Source: Sphingomonas sp.
Lineage (GTDB): Bacteria; Pseudomonadota; Alphaproteobacteria; Sphingomonadales; Sphingomonadaceae
Reading direction: 5' to 3'
DNA: 64,000 nt
Assembly (NCBI RefSeq): GCF_019635515.1
Contig: NZ_JAHBZI010000001.1
Location: forward strand, 1,922,001 to 1,986,000
Under the pieces are notes generated by a model. The model saw only the letters and a list, made by a program, of their open reading frames with translations. It made no database searches and had not been told where the DNA came from. Every line of letters begins with the position of its first letter. Within the stretch, counting starts at the first letter, position 1. Positions 33,708 through 43,422 of the stretch are shown piece after piece. The position numbers and the translations under genes were made by a program.

Positions 33708-34628
33708 ATGTCGCAAATTCGCCACCGGCGGCTGGGGCTCGCCGCTCTCGCATGGATCGCGCTCGCCGGAGCCGGCGAGCCGCGGGCGGTGGTGACGCCG
33801 GTCGATCCCCTCACTGTGCAGGACGACGATTTCGCCCGCCACCGCGACCCCGCCGAATGGAAAGGGCTCAAGGTCAGCCGCATCGAATTCCGCGAGGAGC
33901 GCGCGGCGTGGCGGCTGTGGCGGATCGAGAGCGGGCGCAAGGGGCCGCTATGGTTCGTGCCCCACGATAGCGAGAATGGCGGATTCGAAGCCGCGCTCGT
34001 CGCGGTCCGCAAATATGGCGGCAGCGTCGTCGCGGTAGATGCCGGCGTGGTCCCCGCCGCCGACGGCACCCGGATGAATCGCGCGGTCGACTACGGACGC
34101 CCGATCGATCCCAACCGCAATTTCGACGATGCGCTTCCCTTCTACGCCCGCACGGTGCTGGCCGGGCGCGGCTGGCCGATCATCGCGCTCCACACCAATT
34201 CGCCGGGCTTCGCCTCGGATGAGTCGACCTGCAACCAGTCCGACCCCGTCGGCCGCGGCGTCATCTCGATCCGCTTCTGCGACGACACGCTGACCCCCAG
34301 CCCCTCGCGGGCACGCGCATGGCCGTGGGACGATGACGACAGCGTCGCCTTCGCCACCTATCGCACCGGCCAGCCGATGAGCAGCGCCTATTGCCGCGAT
34401 CAGATGGTCGCGATGGATTTCAACGTCGTGCAGGAACGCGTCGTCACCAGCGACGGTTCGCTCTCCAATTATTCGGTGCTGCGCGGGATCGACTATCTGA
34501 ACTTCGAAACCCAGGATCGCGGCCTATCGCCCGAAGGCCTGGCCGAGATGCGCGACCGGCTGATGTACATGATCGACCACGCCCTCGCCGCCTGCGCGCC
34601 GGGGGTCAAGGCAGCGCGTAGGCGATAA
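33708..34628 (+). CDS. Uncharacterised exported protein
   Basis: A 306-residue protein with a probable signal peptide (RHRRLGLAALAWIALAGAG). The mature part has WFVPHDSENGGFEAALVAVRKYGGSVVAVDAG, DPNRNFDDALPFYA and ALHTNSPGF, a pattern reminiscent of zinc-dependent N-acyl or carboxypeptidase-like hydrolases (His and Asp/Glu in PHDSE, then a later His), but not enough to name a family. The ATG at 33708 has GAGGA ten bases upstream and gives a cleaner signal peptide than the in-frame ATG at 33687. It overlaps the convergent gcd gene by 23 bases. Confidence 0.66.
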   Translation: MSQIRHRRLGLAALAWIALAGAGEPRAVVTPVDPLTVQDDDFARHRDPAEWKGLKVSRIEFREERAAWRLWRIESGRKGPLWFVPHDSENGGFEAALVAVRKYGGSVVAVDAGVVPAADGTRMNRAVDYGRPIDPNRNFDDALPFYARTVLAGRGWPIIALHTNSPGFASDESTCNQSDPVGRGVISIRFCDDTLTPSPSRARAWPWDDDDSVAFATYRTGQPMSSAYCRDQMVAMDFNVVQERVVTSDGSLSNYSVLRGIDYLNFETQDRGLSPEGLAEMRDRLMYMIDHALAACAPGVKAARRR

Positions 34629-37047
34629 GCTCGTCGCTGATCGGCGTCTCCATGAAGTGGTGCCCGCCGGCCATGATGACGAGATACTGCTTGCCGCCGA
34701 TCTCATAGGTCATCGGCGTCGCCTGACCGCCGCCGGGCAGCACGTCCTTCCACAGCGTCTTTCCCGTCCGCATGTCGATGGCGCGGATGAGATTGTCGGT
34801 CGCCGCGGCGATGAACATCACGCCGCCCGCGGTCACCACCGCGCCGCCATTGTTGGGCGTGCCGATGTTGATCGGCAGCATCGAGGGGATGCCGAACGGC
34901 CCGTTGGTCCGCGCCTCGCCGAACGGCCGGTCCCAGATCGTCTTGCCGCTCGCCATGTCGATGGCACGGATCCCGCCATAGGGCGGCTGCTTGCACAGCA
35001 TCCCGGTCAGCGGCATCCGCCAGCCGGCATTGACGTTGATCGCATAGGGCGTGTTGGCCTGCGGATCGCCGGCGCCTTCCGCACCGCCGATATTGCCGCG
35101 GCTCTGGTCGCGCGGCGCCCAGCCGAGCTTGTCGGCCTTCTCACGCGGCACCAGCTTCAGATAGTTGGGCATGTCGTTGTAGTTGGCGAAGATCACGCCG
35201 CGCTGCGGATCGACGGCGATGCCGCCCCAATCGGTACCGCCATTATAGCCGGGATATTCGATGGTGTGCCGGTCCGCCTCGGGCGGCGTGAAGAAGCCGT
35301 TGTACCGCGCCCGGCGGAACTGGATGCGGCAGATCATCTGGTCGATCGGCGACATCCCCCACATGTCATGCTCGGTCAGATCGGGCTTGCGCAACGTGTG
35401 CCATAGCGACACCGGCTGGCTGGTCGCGCGCTGCTCGGGCTCGACGCCACCCGCCGGAGCCTTGATCGCGCCGACCGGCGTCAGCGGCTGGCCGGTACGG
35501 CGGTCGAGGACATAGATGTCGCCCTGCTTCGACGGCAACACCAGCGCCGGCACGCCCTTGTAATCGGCCAGGGTCGCCTGTGCGCCGAAATCATAGTCCC
35601 AGACATCCTTGCGCACCGCCTGGAAGCGCCATTTGGGCTTGCCGGTGGTCACGTCGAGCGCGACCAGCGAAGTGGCGAACATGTCCTCCTGCGGGCGGCG
35701 CAGGCTCGAATAATAATCCGCCGCGCTGTTGCCCATCGGCAGGTAGACCAGCCCGAGCTGCTCGTCGCCCGAGGCGATCGTCCACATGTTCGGCGTGCCC
35801 CGGGTCCATTCCTGGCCTTCGGGGGGGTAGCCGGTCAGGTCGGGGCGCATCATGTCCCAGGCCCAGCGCAGCTTGCCGGTGACGGCGTCGAACCCCTGGA
35901 TCACCCCCGAGGGGGCCCAGCGGTCCTGCCCGTCGAGCACCTGGTGTCCGGTGACGATCACCCCGCGCACGATCGTCGGCGGCGAGGTGATCGAGACGAA
36001 GCCATCGGGCGTCTTGCCCATGCCGATCTTGATGTCGGTCTGGCCGTTGGTGCCGAACCCGGCGCAGGGCCGGCCGGTGCGGGCATCGACGGCGATGATC
36101 CGCGCATCGAGCGTGCCTTCGATGATCCGCGTCGCGCAGGGCTGCTCGGCGGGCGCGTTCGGCACCGCGTAATAGGTCACGCCCCGGCACGCGGCGGTAT
36201 AGGGGATCGCGGTATCGGGCACCTTGGGATCGAAGCGCCACTTGGTCGCGCCGCTCGCCGGATCGAGCGCGATCAGGATATTCTTGGGCGTGCAGAGATA
36301 CAGCGTATCGCCGATCTTGATCGGCGTCGTCTCGGCGCCATAGGTCTTGGCGACCTTGGGCGAGCTCGGCAGGTCGCCGGTATGGATCGCCCAGGCGCGC
36401 TTGAGCTTCCGCGCATTGTCCGGGTTGATCTGGGTCAGCGAGGAATAGCGCCGCGCGCTGGTCGTGCCGCCATAGGCCGGCCAGTCGGCCCCGGTCTGCT
36501 GGCCCGAGGGATCGATCATCCCCGCCGTGTTCGGCGCCGGCAGCGGCATCCGCACCGGATCCGGGCTCGCCGCCACCGCCGCGCCGAAATCGAGCACCGT
36601 GACGATCAGTGCCGCGAGCACCCCGCCGCCAGCCAGCTTCCAGCGGTCGCCGCGCACGCTCAGCGTCGCCATCGCCGCGATCACCGGCACCAGCAGCACC
36701 ATCGGCGCGATCACCCGCGGCACCTGCGCCCAGGCGTTGGCCCCGACTTCCCACCACGCCCAGAGCAGGGTGAGCAGGACGAGCGCCAGATACACCCAGC
36801 CGCCCAGCATCCGCCCGCGGACCAGCGACACGCCCGACCACAGCATCGCAGCGCCGGCGACAAGATAATAGAGAGACCCGCCCAGCACCGCGAGCCACAG
36901 CCCGCCAACCGCGAGCACCAGCCCGATCAGCGCGACCAGCCCGCCGACGATGATCGCGGTCCAGCTTCCCCATCGCCGCTCCTCCCCCGGTTCGATCGGC
37001 TCCAGGAACGGAACACGCTCGACGGGTTCGTCGCGGAAATCGGTCAT
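34606..37047 (-). CDS. gcd: Membrane-bound PQQ-dependent dehydrogenase, glucose/quinate/shikimate type
   Basis: An 813-residue quinoprotein that oxidises a sugar or polyol in the periplasm and passes electrons to ubiquinone. Five hydrophobic segments occupy residues about 30-150, followed by the PQQ beta-propeller: GADWPAYGGTTSARRYSSLTQIN, TGDL, later WAWDMMRPD, KWRFQAVRKDVWDYD, and the end GGVMFIAAATDNLIRAIDMRTGKTLW. The gcd symbol is by overall architecture; quinate dehydrogenase (quiA) has the same layout. No pqq biosynthesis genes are in the window. The stop overlaps the convergent gene. Confidence 0.88.
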   Translation of the reverse strand: MTDFRDEPVERVPFLEPIEPGEERRWGSWTAIIVGGLVALIGLVLAVGGLWLAVLGGSLYYLVAGAAMLWSGVSLVRGRMLGGWVYLALVLLTLLWAWWEVGANAWAQVPRVIAPMVLLVPVIAAMATLSVRGDRWKLAGGGVLAALIVTVLDFGAAVAASPDPVRMPLPAPNTAGMIDPSGQQTGADWPAYGGTTSARRYSSLTQINPDNARKLKRAWAIHTGDLPSSPKVAKTYGAETTPIKIGDTLYLCTPKNILIALDPASGATKWRFDPKVPDTAIPYTAACRGVTYYAVPNAPAEQPCATRIIEGTLDARIIAVDARTGRPCAGFGTNGQTDIKIGMGKTPDGFVSITSPPTIVRGVIVTGHQVLDGQDRWAPSGVIQGFDAVTGKLRWAWDMMRPDLTGYPPEGQEWTRGTPNMWTIASGDEQLGLVYLPMGNSAADYYSSLRRPQEDMFATSLVALDVTTGKPKWRFQAVRKDVWDYDFGAQATLADYKGVPALVLPSKQGDIYVLDRRTGQPLTPVGAIKAPAGGVEPEQRATSQPVSLWHTLRKPDLTEHDMWGMSPIDQMICRIQFRRARYNGFFTPPEADRHTIEYPGYNGGTDWGGIAVDPQRGVIFANYNDMPNYLKLVPREKADKLGWAPRDQSRGNIGGAEGAGDPQANTPYAINVNAGWRMPLTGMLCKQPPYGGIRAIDMASGKTIWDRPFGEARTNGPFGIPSMLPINIGTPNNGGAVVTAGGVMFIAAATDNLIRAIDMRTGKTLWKDVLPGGGQATPMTYEIGGKQYLVIMAGGHHFMETPISDELIAYALP

Positions 37048-37192
37048 GGCAGCACTCCGCCGGATTTCTGGGGCCGGAACGAGCCGGCAATGCCGGGCTA
37101 ACTGGTTACGATGGTGACCAGTTCCTTCATGACGAAAATTTCATGTCCGCTCCGGGCTAGCGGTCGCGCTTCCGCCGCCCTAGATCGTAGCG

Positions 37193-38587
37193 ATGCCTGA
37201 TCCCGCCACGCTCATCCAGCCCGACAAGGGCCAGACCGCCCGCTCCATCCATCTCATCGACCCCAAGGGTTTCGACGCCTGGCTCGCCGCCCAGCCGCCG
37301 CGCCACCGTACCGCGGCCATGGCGCAGAAGCTCGCGCCCAAGGGCTATTCGAGCGCGATCCTCCCTGGCGACGGTCCCGAGGACTGGTCGGTGGTCAGCG
37401 TGGTGGCGAACGTCGACAAGCTCAGCCCGTGGTGCCTCGCCAAGCTCGCCGAGACCTTGCCCGAGGGTATTTACCGCGTCGAAGGCCAGGATCCCGGCAA
37501 GGCCGCCTATGGCTGGCTCGTCGCCCAATATGTTTACGACCGCTACAAGAAGAAGCCCGAGAAGCCGCAGGGCGACCGCGTCCTGCTCTCCGGCGATCCG
37601 GTGAAGATGGAAGAAGCCGTCCGCATGGCGGCGGTCGCTTACAAATTACGCGACCGGATCAACACCGGCGCCAACGATATGGGCCCCGCCGATCTCGAAG
37701 CCGGTGCCGCCGAGCTCGCCAAGACCTATGGCGGCACGCTCACCGTCGTGAAGGGCGCCGAGGTCGAGAAGGGCTACGGCCTGCTCCACGCCGTCGGCAA
37801 GGCCGCCGGCAAGGGCCGCGAACCGCGCCTGATCGAGATCGAATGGGGCAATCCCGAGCATCCCCGCATCGCCATCATCGGCAAGGGCGTCTGCTTCGAC
37901 AGCGGCGGGCTCGATATCAAGCCGGCCGCCGGCATGCGGCTGATGAAGAAGGACATGGGCGGCGCGGCGCACGCGCTGGCGCTGGCCGAGCTGATCATGC
38001 AGCATCGCCTGCCGGTCCGCCTGCACATGCTGGTCCCGGCGGTCGAGAATTCGATCAACGGCGAGGCCAGCCGCCCCGGCGACGTGATGATCTCGCGCAA
38101 GGGCATCACCGTCGAGCAGAGCAACACCGACGCCGAAGGCCGGCTGATCCTCGCGGACGCGCTGACCAAGGCCGAAGAGGGCAAGCCCGAGCTGGTCTTC
38201 GATTTCGCCACCCTCACCGGCGCCGCGCGCGTCGCGCTGGGCGCCGATCTCCAGGCGCTGTTCGCCAATGACGACACCCTCGCCGCCGAGCTGATGGCCG
38301 CCGCCGAGACCGAGTCCGATCCGATGTGGCGCCTGCCGCTCTACGATCCGTACAAGGAAATGCTGAAGTCCGACGTCGCCGACATGGTCAACGCCGCCGA
38401 AGCGCCGTTCGGCGGCGCGCTGACCGCCGCCCTGTTCCTCAAGGAATTCGTGCCCGAGGGCGCGCAATGGGCGCATTTCGACATTTTCTGCTGGAACGGC
38501 TCGCCCAAGCCGGGCCGCCCCAAGGGCGCCGAAGCGGTGAGCCTGCGCGCGACGTGGAAGGTGCTGAAGGACCGCTACGGGCGGTAA
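37193..38587 (+). CDS. Leucyl aminopeptidase family protein (M17)
   Basis: A 464-residue cytoplasmic metallo-aminopeptidase. The two-metal site is evident in GKGVCFDSGGLDIKPAAGMRLMKKDMGGAAH (Lys, Asp, Asp) and in NTDAEGRLILADAL (Asp, Glu, catalytic Arg). The N-terminal domain (residues 1-150) is diverged from PepA, as in the shorter sphingomonad homologues. It probably trims peptides in protein turnover. A copy of the 130-bp repeat begins three bases after its stop. Confidence 0.91.
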   Translation: MPDPATLIQPDKGQTARSIHLIDPKGFDAWLAAQPPRHRTAAMAQKLAPKGYSSAILPGDGPEDWSVVSVVANVDKLSPWCLAKLAETLPEGIYRVEGQDPGKAAYGWLVAQYVYDRYKKKPEKPQGDRVLLSGDPVKMEEAVRMAAVAYKLRDRINTGANDMGPADLEAGAAELAKTYGGTLTVVKGAEVEKGYGLLHAVGKAAGKGREPRLIEIEWGNPEHPRIAIIGKGVCFDSGGLDIKPAAGMRLMKKDMGGAAHALALAELIMQHRLPVRLHMLVPAVENSINGEASRPGDVMISRKGITVEQSNTDAEGRLILADALTKAEEGKPELVFDFATLTGAARVALGADLQALFANDDTLAAELMAAAETESDPMWRLPLYDPYKEMLKSDVADMVNAAEAPFGGALTAALFLKEFVPEGAQWAHFDIFCWNGSPKPGRPKGAEAVSLRATWKVLKDRYGR

Positions 38588-38590
38588 TAA

Positions 38591-38720
38591 GATCCTCCCC
38601 GGCACGGAGAGGTGGCAGCCGAAGGCTGACGGAGGGGGCTATCCTCCGGCGAACCGCTTGGCGGCACGCCCCCTCCACCACCGCTTCGCGGCGGTTCCCC
38701 TCCCCGTGCCGGGGAGGATC
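38591..38720. repeat. 130-bp intergenic palindromic repeat, copy B
   Basis: The same element as at 27964-28093 but inverted. Ends are GATCCTCCCCGGCACGG and CCGTGCCGGGGAGGATC; the reverse complement aligns with copy A over the full length, with differences mainly in the two loops. It sits between convergent genes and ends 3 bases from the GFA-family stop. Confidence 0.88.
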
Positions 38721-38723
38721 ATT

Positions 38724-39116
38724 TCAATCCCAATGCTCCATCTCCCCCTCGATCTTCACCCACGGCCACATCCGCCCCTCATACACCGAATATTCGGGCA
38801 TCGGCTGGAAGTCCGGATCGGCGAACGCCCCGACCGGCACTGCCACCAGTCCCGGCATCGCATCGATCGTGTAGGCGACATTGCCCCCGCACACCGGGCA
38901 GAACAGGAACCGCCCCACCCCGCCCGATTCGCCGGTAACCGTCCATTCCCGCGTCTCGCCGCTGATCTCCACATCCGCTTCCGGCCAGCGCGCCTGCACC
39001 GCGAACGCGCTGCCGCTGCGCCGCTGGCAATTGAGGCAATGGCATACCGACACCCGCACCGGTTCGCCCGCACACGCCACCTTCACCGCACCGCACCGGC
39101 ATTCCGCCACGCGCAT
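38724..39116 (-). CDS. GFA family (glutathione-dependent formaldehyde-activating-like) protein
   Basis: A 130-residue zinc protein of the GFA/CENP-V fold. The zinc-binding Cys motifs are CRCGAVKVAC, CHCLNCQRRSGSAF and FCPVCGGNVAY, all intact. Members are carbon-sulphur lyases or have unknown activity; the name from formaldehyde metabolism should not be taken as a proven role. GGGAGA lies seven bases before the chosen ATG; one ATG two codons upstream would be too close. It is divergent from the MFS gene with 47 bases between. Confidence 0.9.
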   Translation of the reverse strand: MRVAECRCGAVKVACAGEPVRVSVCHCLNCQRRSGSAFAVQARWPEADVEISGETREWTVTGESGGVGRFLFCPVCGGNVAYTIDAMPGLVAVPVGAFADPDFQPMPEYSVYEGRMWPWVKIEGEMEHWD

Positions 39117-39163
39117 CGCCATTCTCCCGGATCGTTTCGCCGCCAAACCTGTTACGACAGCCA

Positions 39164-40522
39164 ATGGCCGCCGCCCATCCCCGCCTGACGCTTACCGCAT
39201 GCATTCTCGCCTCCAGCCTCGCCTTCATCGACGGATCGGTGACCAACGTCGCCCTGCCCGCGATCGGCAAGGATTTGCGCGCCACCCCCGCCGAGCTGCA
39301 ATGGACGATCAATGCCTATCTGCTGCCGCTCTCGGCGCTGCTCCTGATCGGCGGGGCCGCGGGCGATCATTTCGGGCGCAAGAAATTGCTGATCGGCGGC
39401 ATCGTCCTGTTCACCGCCGCAAGCCTCGCCTGCGCGCTGGCCGGCGATCTCACCCTGTTGCTGATCGCCCGCGCGGTGCAAGGTGTCGGCGCGGCGATCC
39501 TGCTCCCCAACAGCCTCGCCACGCTCGGCCACGGTTTCACGGGTGAGGAGCGCGGCAAGGCGATTGGCACCTGGGCGGCGGCCGGCGCCATCGCCGGCGC
39601 GGTCGGCCCGCCGCTCGGCGGCTGGCTGGTCGATGCGATCGGCTGGCGCTCGATCTTCCTCGTCAATCTGCCGCTCGCCGCCATCGCGGTCGGCATCGCC
39701 GCATTCTATGTCGAGGAGAGCGCCGAGGGCGAGCTCCCGCTCGACATTCCCGGCGCCTTCGCCGCGACGCTGGCGCTGGGTGCGATCGCTTGGGGCCTGA
39801 CCCTCTGGTCGAGCCACCACGCGCTCGGCAAGCCGGCGATCCTTGGCCTGGTCGCGGGGCTGGCCCTCACGGCTGCGTTCCTGTGGATCGAGCATCGCCT
39901 CGGCGACAAGGCGATGATGCCCATCGCGATGTTCGGCAGCCGCGCCTTTGCCGGCCTCACCCTGCTCACCTTCCTTCTCTACGGCGCGCTGGGCGGCGTG
40001 CTGCTGCTCCTCCCCTATGTCCTGATCCAGGCCGGCGGCTACACGGCGCTCGAAGCCGGGTTCGCCCTCCTCCCGATGCCGCTCGGCATGGGACTGGCCT
40101 CGCGCTTCACCGGCAAATTCACCGCGAAGGCAGGCGCGCGCCTGCCCCTCACCTTCGGCTCGCTGATCGTTGCCGCCGGCTTTGGCGGGCTGATGCTGGT
40201 CGAACAGGGCGCGCCCTATTGGACCAGCGTCTTTCCCGGCATGATCCTTATCGCCATCGGCATGGCGCTGGTCGCCGCCCCGCTCACCACCGCGGTGCTC
40301 GCCTCGGTCGATGATAGCCACTCCGGTACGGCATCGGGCTTCAACAGCGCCATCGCCCGCACCGGCGGCCTGATCGCCACCGCCATCGCCGGCGCGGTGA
40401 TGGCGAGCGCCGGCGCCGGACTGATCACCGCCTTCCACCTCGGCGCGGTCGTCGGCGCCGCGCTGGCGGCCGCCTCCGGTGCGGCCGCCTGGCTCACCCT
40501 AGCGCAGCCGCGGCCTCGATAA
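39164..40522 (+). CDS. MFS transporter, DHA2 family (EmrB/QacA type)
   Basis: A 452-residue drug:proton antiporter-like membrane protein with about 14 hydrophobic segments. Family signatures are LAFIDGSVTNVALPAIG (motif D1) near residue 20, GAAGDHFGRKKLLIGG (motif A) near residue 65, and GPPLGGWLVDAIGWRSIFLVNLP (motif C) near residue 145. Substrate unknown. The 3' end overlaps tpiA by 29 bases in convergent orientation. Confidence 0.93.
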   Translation: MAAAHPRLTLTACILASSLAFIDGSVTNVALPAIGKDLRATPAELQWTINAYLLPLSALLLIGGAAGDHFGRKKLLIGGIVLFTAASLACALAGDLTLLLIARAVQGVGAAILLPNSLATLGHGFTGEERGKAIGTWAAAGAIAGAVGPPLGGWLVDAIGWRSIFLVNLPLAAIAVGIAAFYVEESAEGELPLDIPGAFAATLALGAIAWGLTLWSSHHALGKPAILGLVAGLALTAAFLWIEHRLGDKAMMPIAMFGSRAFAGLTLLTFLLYGALGGVLLLLPYVLIQAGGYTALEAGFALLPMPLGMGLASRFTGKFTAKAGARLPLTFGSLIVAAGFGGLMLVEQGAPYWTSVFPGMILIAIGMALVAAPLTTAVLASVDDSHSGTASGFNSAIARTGGLIATAIAGAVMASAGAGLITAFHLGAVVGAALAAASGAAAWLTLAQPRPR

Positions 40523-41234
40523 TCGGCACGAACTTGTCGGCGGTCAGGCTGGCGCCGCCGACCAGCGCGCCATCGACGTCGGCGCACCCCAGCAGCGCCG
40601 ATGCGTTGGCGGCATTCACCGATCCGCCATACAGGATCCGCATGCTCTCGGCCTCGCCGCCGATCAACTCGCGCAGCTTGGCGCGGATCGCGCCGTGCAT
40701 CGCCGCGACGTCGCCCTCGGTCGGGGTGCGTCCGGTGCCGATCGCCCATACCGGTTCATAGGCCAGCGCCAGCCACATGCCATGCGCCCCGGCGGGCAGC
40801 GATGCCGCCACCTGCGCCGTCACCACCGCCTCGGCCCGTCCCGAATCGCGCTCCTCCAGCGTCTCGCCGACGCACAGGATCACCATCAGCCCGGCGCGGT
40901 GCGCGGCCTCGGCCTTGGCCTTCACCTGCGCATCGGTTTCATGCTGGTCGGCGCGGCGTTCGGAATGGCCGACCAGCGTCAGCCCGGCGCCCGCCTCGAT
41001 CAGCATTCCCGCCGAGATGCAGCCGGTATGCGCGCCCTTGTCGGCCTCATGCACGTCCTGCGCCCCGATCAGCATGTCGCCCGCGGCCTCCACCGCCGAG
41101 GCGATCAGCGTGAACGGCACGCACAGGGCGGCGTCCACATTATCGGGCATCGCGGCGCTGATCGCGCGTACTTCGCCGAGATCGGCCTTCAGCCCGTGCA
41201 TCTTCCAGTTTCCGGCAACCAGCTTGCGGCGCAT
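40494..41234 (-). CDS. tpiA: Triosephosphate isomerase
   Basis: Interconverts dihydroxyacetone phosphate and glyceraldehyde 3-phosphate. The 246-residue TIM-barrel protein has the N-terminal RKLVAGNWKMHG motif with substrate-binding Asn and Lys, catalytic His in LVGHSERR, catalytic Glu in ALAYEPVWAIGTG, and the phosphate-binding LYGGSVN. The start is the ATG of MRRKLVAGNWKMHG; a longer frame to 41291 lacks similarity. It is divergent from the ppiD-like gene by 120 bases and convergent with the MFS pump. Confidence 0.97.
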   Translation of the reverse strand: MRRKLVAGNWKMHGLKADLGEVRAISAAMPDNVDAALCVPFTLIASAVEAAGDMLIGAQDVHEADKGAHTGCISAGMLIEAGAGLTLVGHSERRADQHETDAQVKAKAEAAHRAGLMVILCVGETLEERDSGRAEAVVTAQVAASLPAGAHGMWLALAYEPVWAIGTGRTPTEGDVAAMHGAIRAKLRELIGGEAESMRILYGGSVNAANASALLGCADVDGALVGGASLTADKFVPIIEAAAALG

Positions 41235-41354
41235 CACGCTCTCCCAAAATTCCTGTCGCGCACCCGATAACGGCCCAGGCGTGACGCGCAACCTTGATGG
41301 CCGGGCATAGCCGCCCTAAAGCACCTTAAACTCTTCTCCAGCGAACGGCCCCAA

Positions 41355-43289
41355 ATGCTCAATTCCATGCGGAACATCACCAAGTCGCGCTTCGGCTTGG
41401 TCGTCGTGTTCGTTTTCCTCGCGATCATCGCGATCGCCTTCGCCGCCGGCGACATCACCGGTCTGCGCCCGAATGGCGGGGGCACCAGCGCCGCGCTGGC
41501 CAAGGTCGGCGGCACCAGCGTGACCGAGAGCGAAGTGCGCGAGCGGATCGACCGTTTCCTGCGCGGCGCCGCGCGCGAGGGCCAGAATATCACGATGGAG
41601 CAGTTCCTCGCCCAGGGCGGCCTGGAACTGACGCTGGACGAGATGATCAATTCCGCGGCGATGGTCGAGTTCGCCAACAAGTCGGGCATGCAGGTCAGCA
41701 AGAAGCTGATCGACGGTGACATCGCCAGCAACCCCGCTTTCATCGGCTTCGACGGCAAGTTCAGCCAGAAGACCTTCGAAGACCTGCTCCAGCAGAACCG
41801 CCTCTCGCCCGCGGTCTTCCGCGAGGGTCTGACCAAGGAGAAGTACGGCACCTGGCTGGTCAACCGGTCCGCGCTCGGCACGCCGACCATGCCCGATGGC
41901 GTCCTCGCCCCCTATGCCTCGCTGCTGCTCGAGCGCCGCGCCGGCATCGTCGGACTGGTCTCGACCGTGGCGATGGACCCCGGCGCCGATCCCGATGAGA
42001 AGACGCTGACCGCCTATTACGCCGCCAACCGCGCCCGCTATCTCGTGCCCGAGCAGCGCGTGATGCGCTACGCGGTGATCCGTCCCGAGGCGCTGAAGGC
42101 GCAGTCGGCGGCGACCGAAGCGGAGATCGCCGAGCAGTACAAGAAGGACGCAGCCAAATACGCCGCGACCGAGAAGCGCTCCGTCGAGATGGTCACCGCG
42201 CTCGATCAGGCGACCGCCACCACCATCGCCAATGCCGCCAAATCGGGCGCGCTCGATGCCGCCGCGCGCGCATCTGGTCTCGAAGCGCGCAAGTTCGACG
42301 CCGTCGAGAAGGCCGCGCTCGCCCGTGACGTCTCGACGCCCTTCGCCGAGGCCGCCTTCACCGCGCAGCAGGGCCAGCTGGTCGGTCCGGCCAAGGTCGG
42401 CGCCAGCTGGATCGTCTACCGCGTCAGCAAGGTCGAGAAGGTCGCGGCGCGCTCGCTCGATCAGGTCCGCGCCGCGATCGCCGAAGAGGTCACCAGCCGC
42501 AAGACCGCGCAGGCGCTCGCCGACACCCGTCAGGCGATCGAGGACGGCGTCGGCGACGGCAAGACCTTCGACGAAGCCGTCAAGGACGCCAAGCTCACCG
42601 CCGAGCGCACCCCGCAGCTCACCGCGCAGGGTATCGACGTGACCAAGCCCGAGGCCAAGCCCGATCCCAATCTCGCGCTGATCGTCCGCACCGGCTTCGC
42701 CCTCGCCGCGGTCGGTGACGAACCGCAGCTGGTGCAGATCTCGCCCGATGGCGCCGCCGCGCTGGTCGCGCTGGAAAAGGTGGTTCCCGCCGCGCCCAAG
42801 CCGCTCGCCGATATCCGCGCCCAGGTGAACAAGGATTATCTGGTCGATCAGGCGCTCAAAAAGGCGCGCGCCGCCGCTACGGGCATGATCGCCAAGCTCG
42901 AAAAGGGCATGCCGATGGCGCAGGCGCTGGCCGAAGCCGGCGTCAAGAAGGGTCCGCCGCCCAAGCCGTTCGATTTCAAGCGCTCGGAGACCCCCGGCAA
43001 GGAGAATTTCATCCAGATGGCGTTCGCCATGGCCCCCAAAAAGGCCAAGCTGGTCGAGGCGCCGGGCCGCGTCGGCTATTACGTCGTCTATCTGGACACG
43101 GTCGAGGAGCATGACGCGTCGAAGGATCCGGTGACGATGGGCCAGGCCAAGGCCGGCATCGTGCCCCAGATCGGCCCCGAATACGCCCGTCAGTTCATCC
43201 GCGCGATCCGCGGCGCGGTGAAGGTCACGCGTAACGAAGGCGCGATCAAGCGCCTGCGCGACGATCTCGCCCGCACCGGCGTGCGCTGA
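41355..43289 (+). CDS. ppiD: Peptidylprolyl isomerase/chaperone, PpiD-like
   Basis: A 644-residue protein with an N-terminal membrane anchor (residues about 12-30), a SurA_N-type helical chaperone region, a central rotamase-like domain near residues 230-370, and a long C-terminal helical part. It probably helps newly secreted proteins fold in the periplasm, as PpiD does at the SecYEG exit. The MLNSMRNITKSRFGLVVVFVFL start is typical. In alphaproteobacteria it commonly precedes trpE, as here, with 133 bases of repeat between. Confidence 0.9.
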   Translation: MLNSMRNITKSRFGLVVVFVFLAIIAIAFAAGDITGLRPNGGGTSAALAKVGGTSVTESEVRERIDRFLRGAAREGQNITMEQFLAQGGLELTLDEMINSAAMVEFANKSGMQVSKKLIDGDIASNPAFIGFDGKFSQKTFEDLLQQNRLSPAVFREGLTKEKYGTWLVNRSALGTPTMPDGVLAPYASLLLERRAGIVGLVSTVAMDPGADPDEKTLTAYYAANRARYLVPEQRVMRYAVIRPEALKAQSAATEAEIAEQYKKDAAKYAATEKRSVEMVTALDQATATTIANAAKSGALDAAARASGLEARKFDAVEKAALARDVSTPFAEAAFTAQQGQLVGPAKVGASWIVYRVSKVEKVAARSLDQVRAAIAEEVTSRKTAQALADTRQAIEDGVGDGKTFDEAVKDAKLTAERTPQLTAQGIDVTKPEAKPDPNLALIVRTGFALAAVGDEPQLVQISPDGAAALVALEKVVPAAPKPLADIRAQVNKDYLVDQALKKARAAATGMIAKLEKGMPMAQALAEAGVKKGPPPKPFDFKRSETPGKENFIQMAFAMAPKKAKLVEAPGRVGYYVVYLDTVEEHDASKDPVTMGQAKAGIVPQIGPEYARQFIRAIRGAVKVTRNEGAIKRLRDDLARTGVR

Positions 43290-43334
43290 TTTCCGGAGTG
43301 GCCGCGCGGATAACGCTTTGCGCTGACTCTCCCT

Positions 43335-43410
43335 GCTCCCCTGCGAAAGCGGGGGTCCAGGATCAAGCGATGCGGCGCTCGCCACCCTGGACTCCCGCTT
43401 TCGCGGGAGA
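43335..43410. repeat. Inverted repeat between ppiD and trpE
   Basis: Two arms of about 24 bases, CTCCCCTGCGAAAGCGGGGG-TCCAG and CTGGA-CTCCCGCTTTCGCGGGAG, flank a 26-base centre. It is one of the palindromic intergenic repeats common in sphingomonads. Its right arm runs into the GGGAGAAGATGAGG that provides the trpE ribosome site. Confidence 0.8.
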
Positions 43411-43422
43411 AGATGAGGCGGC

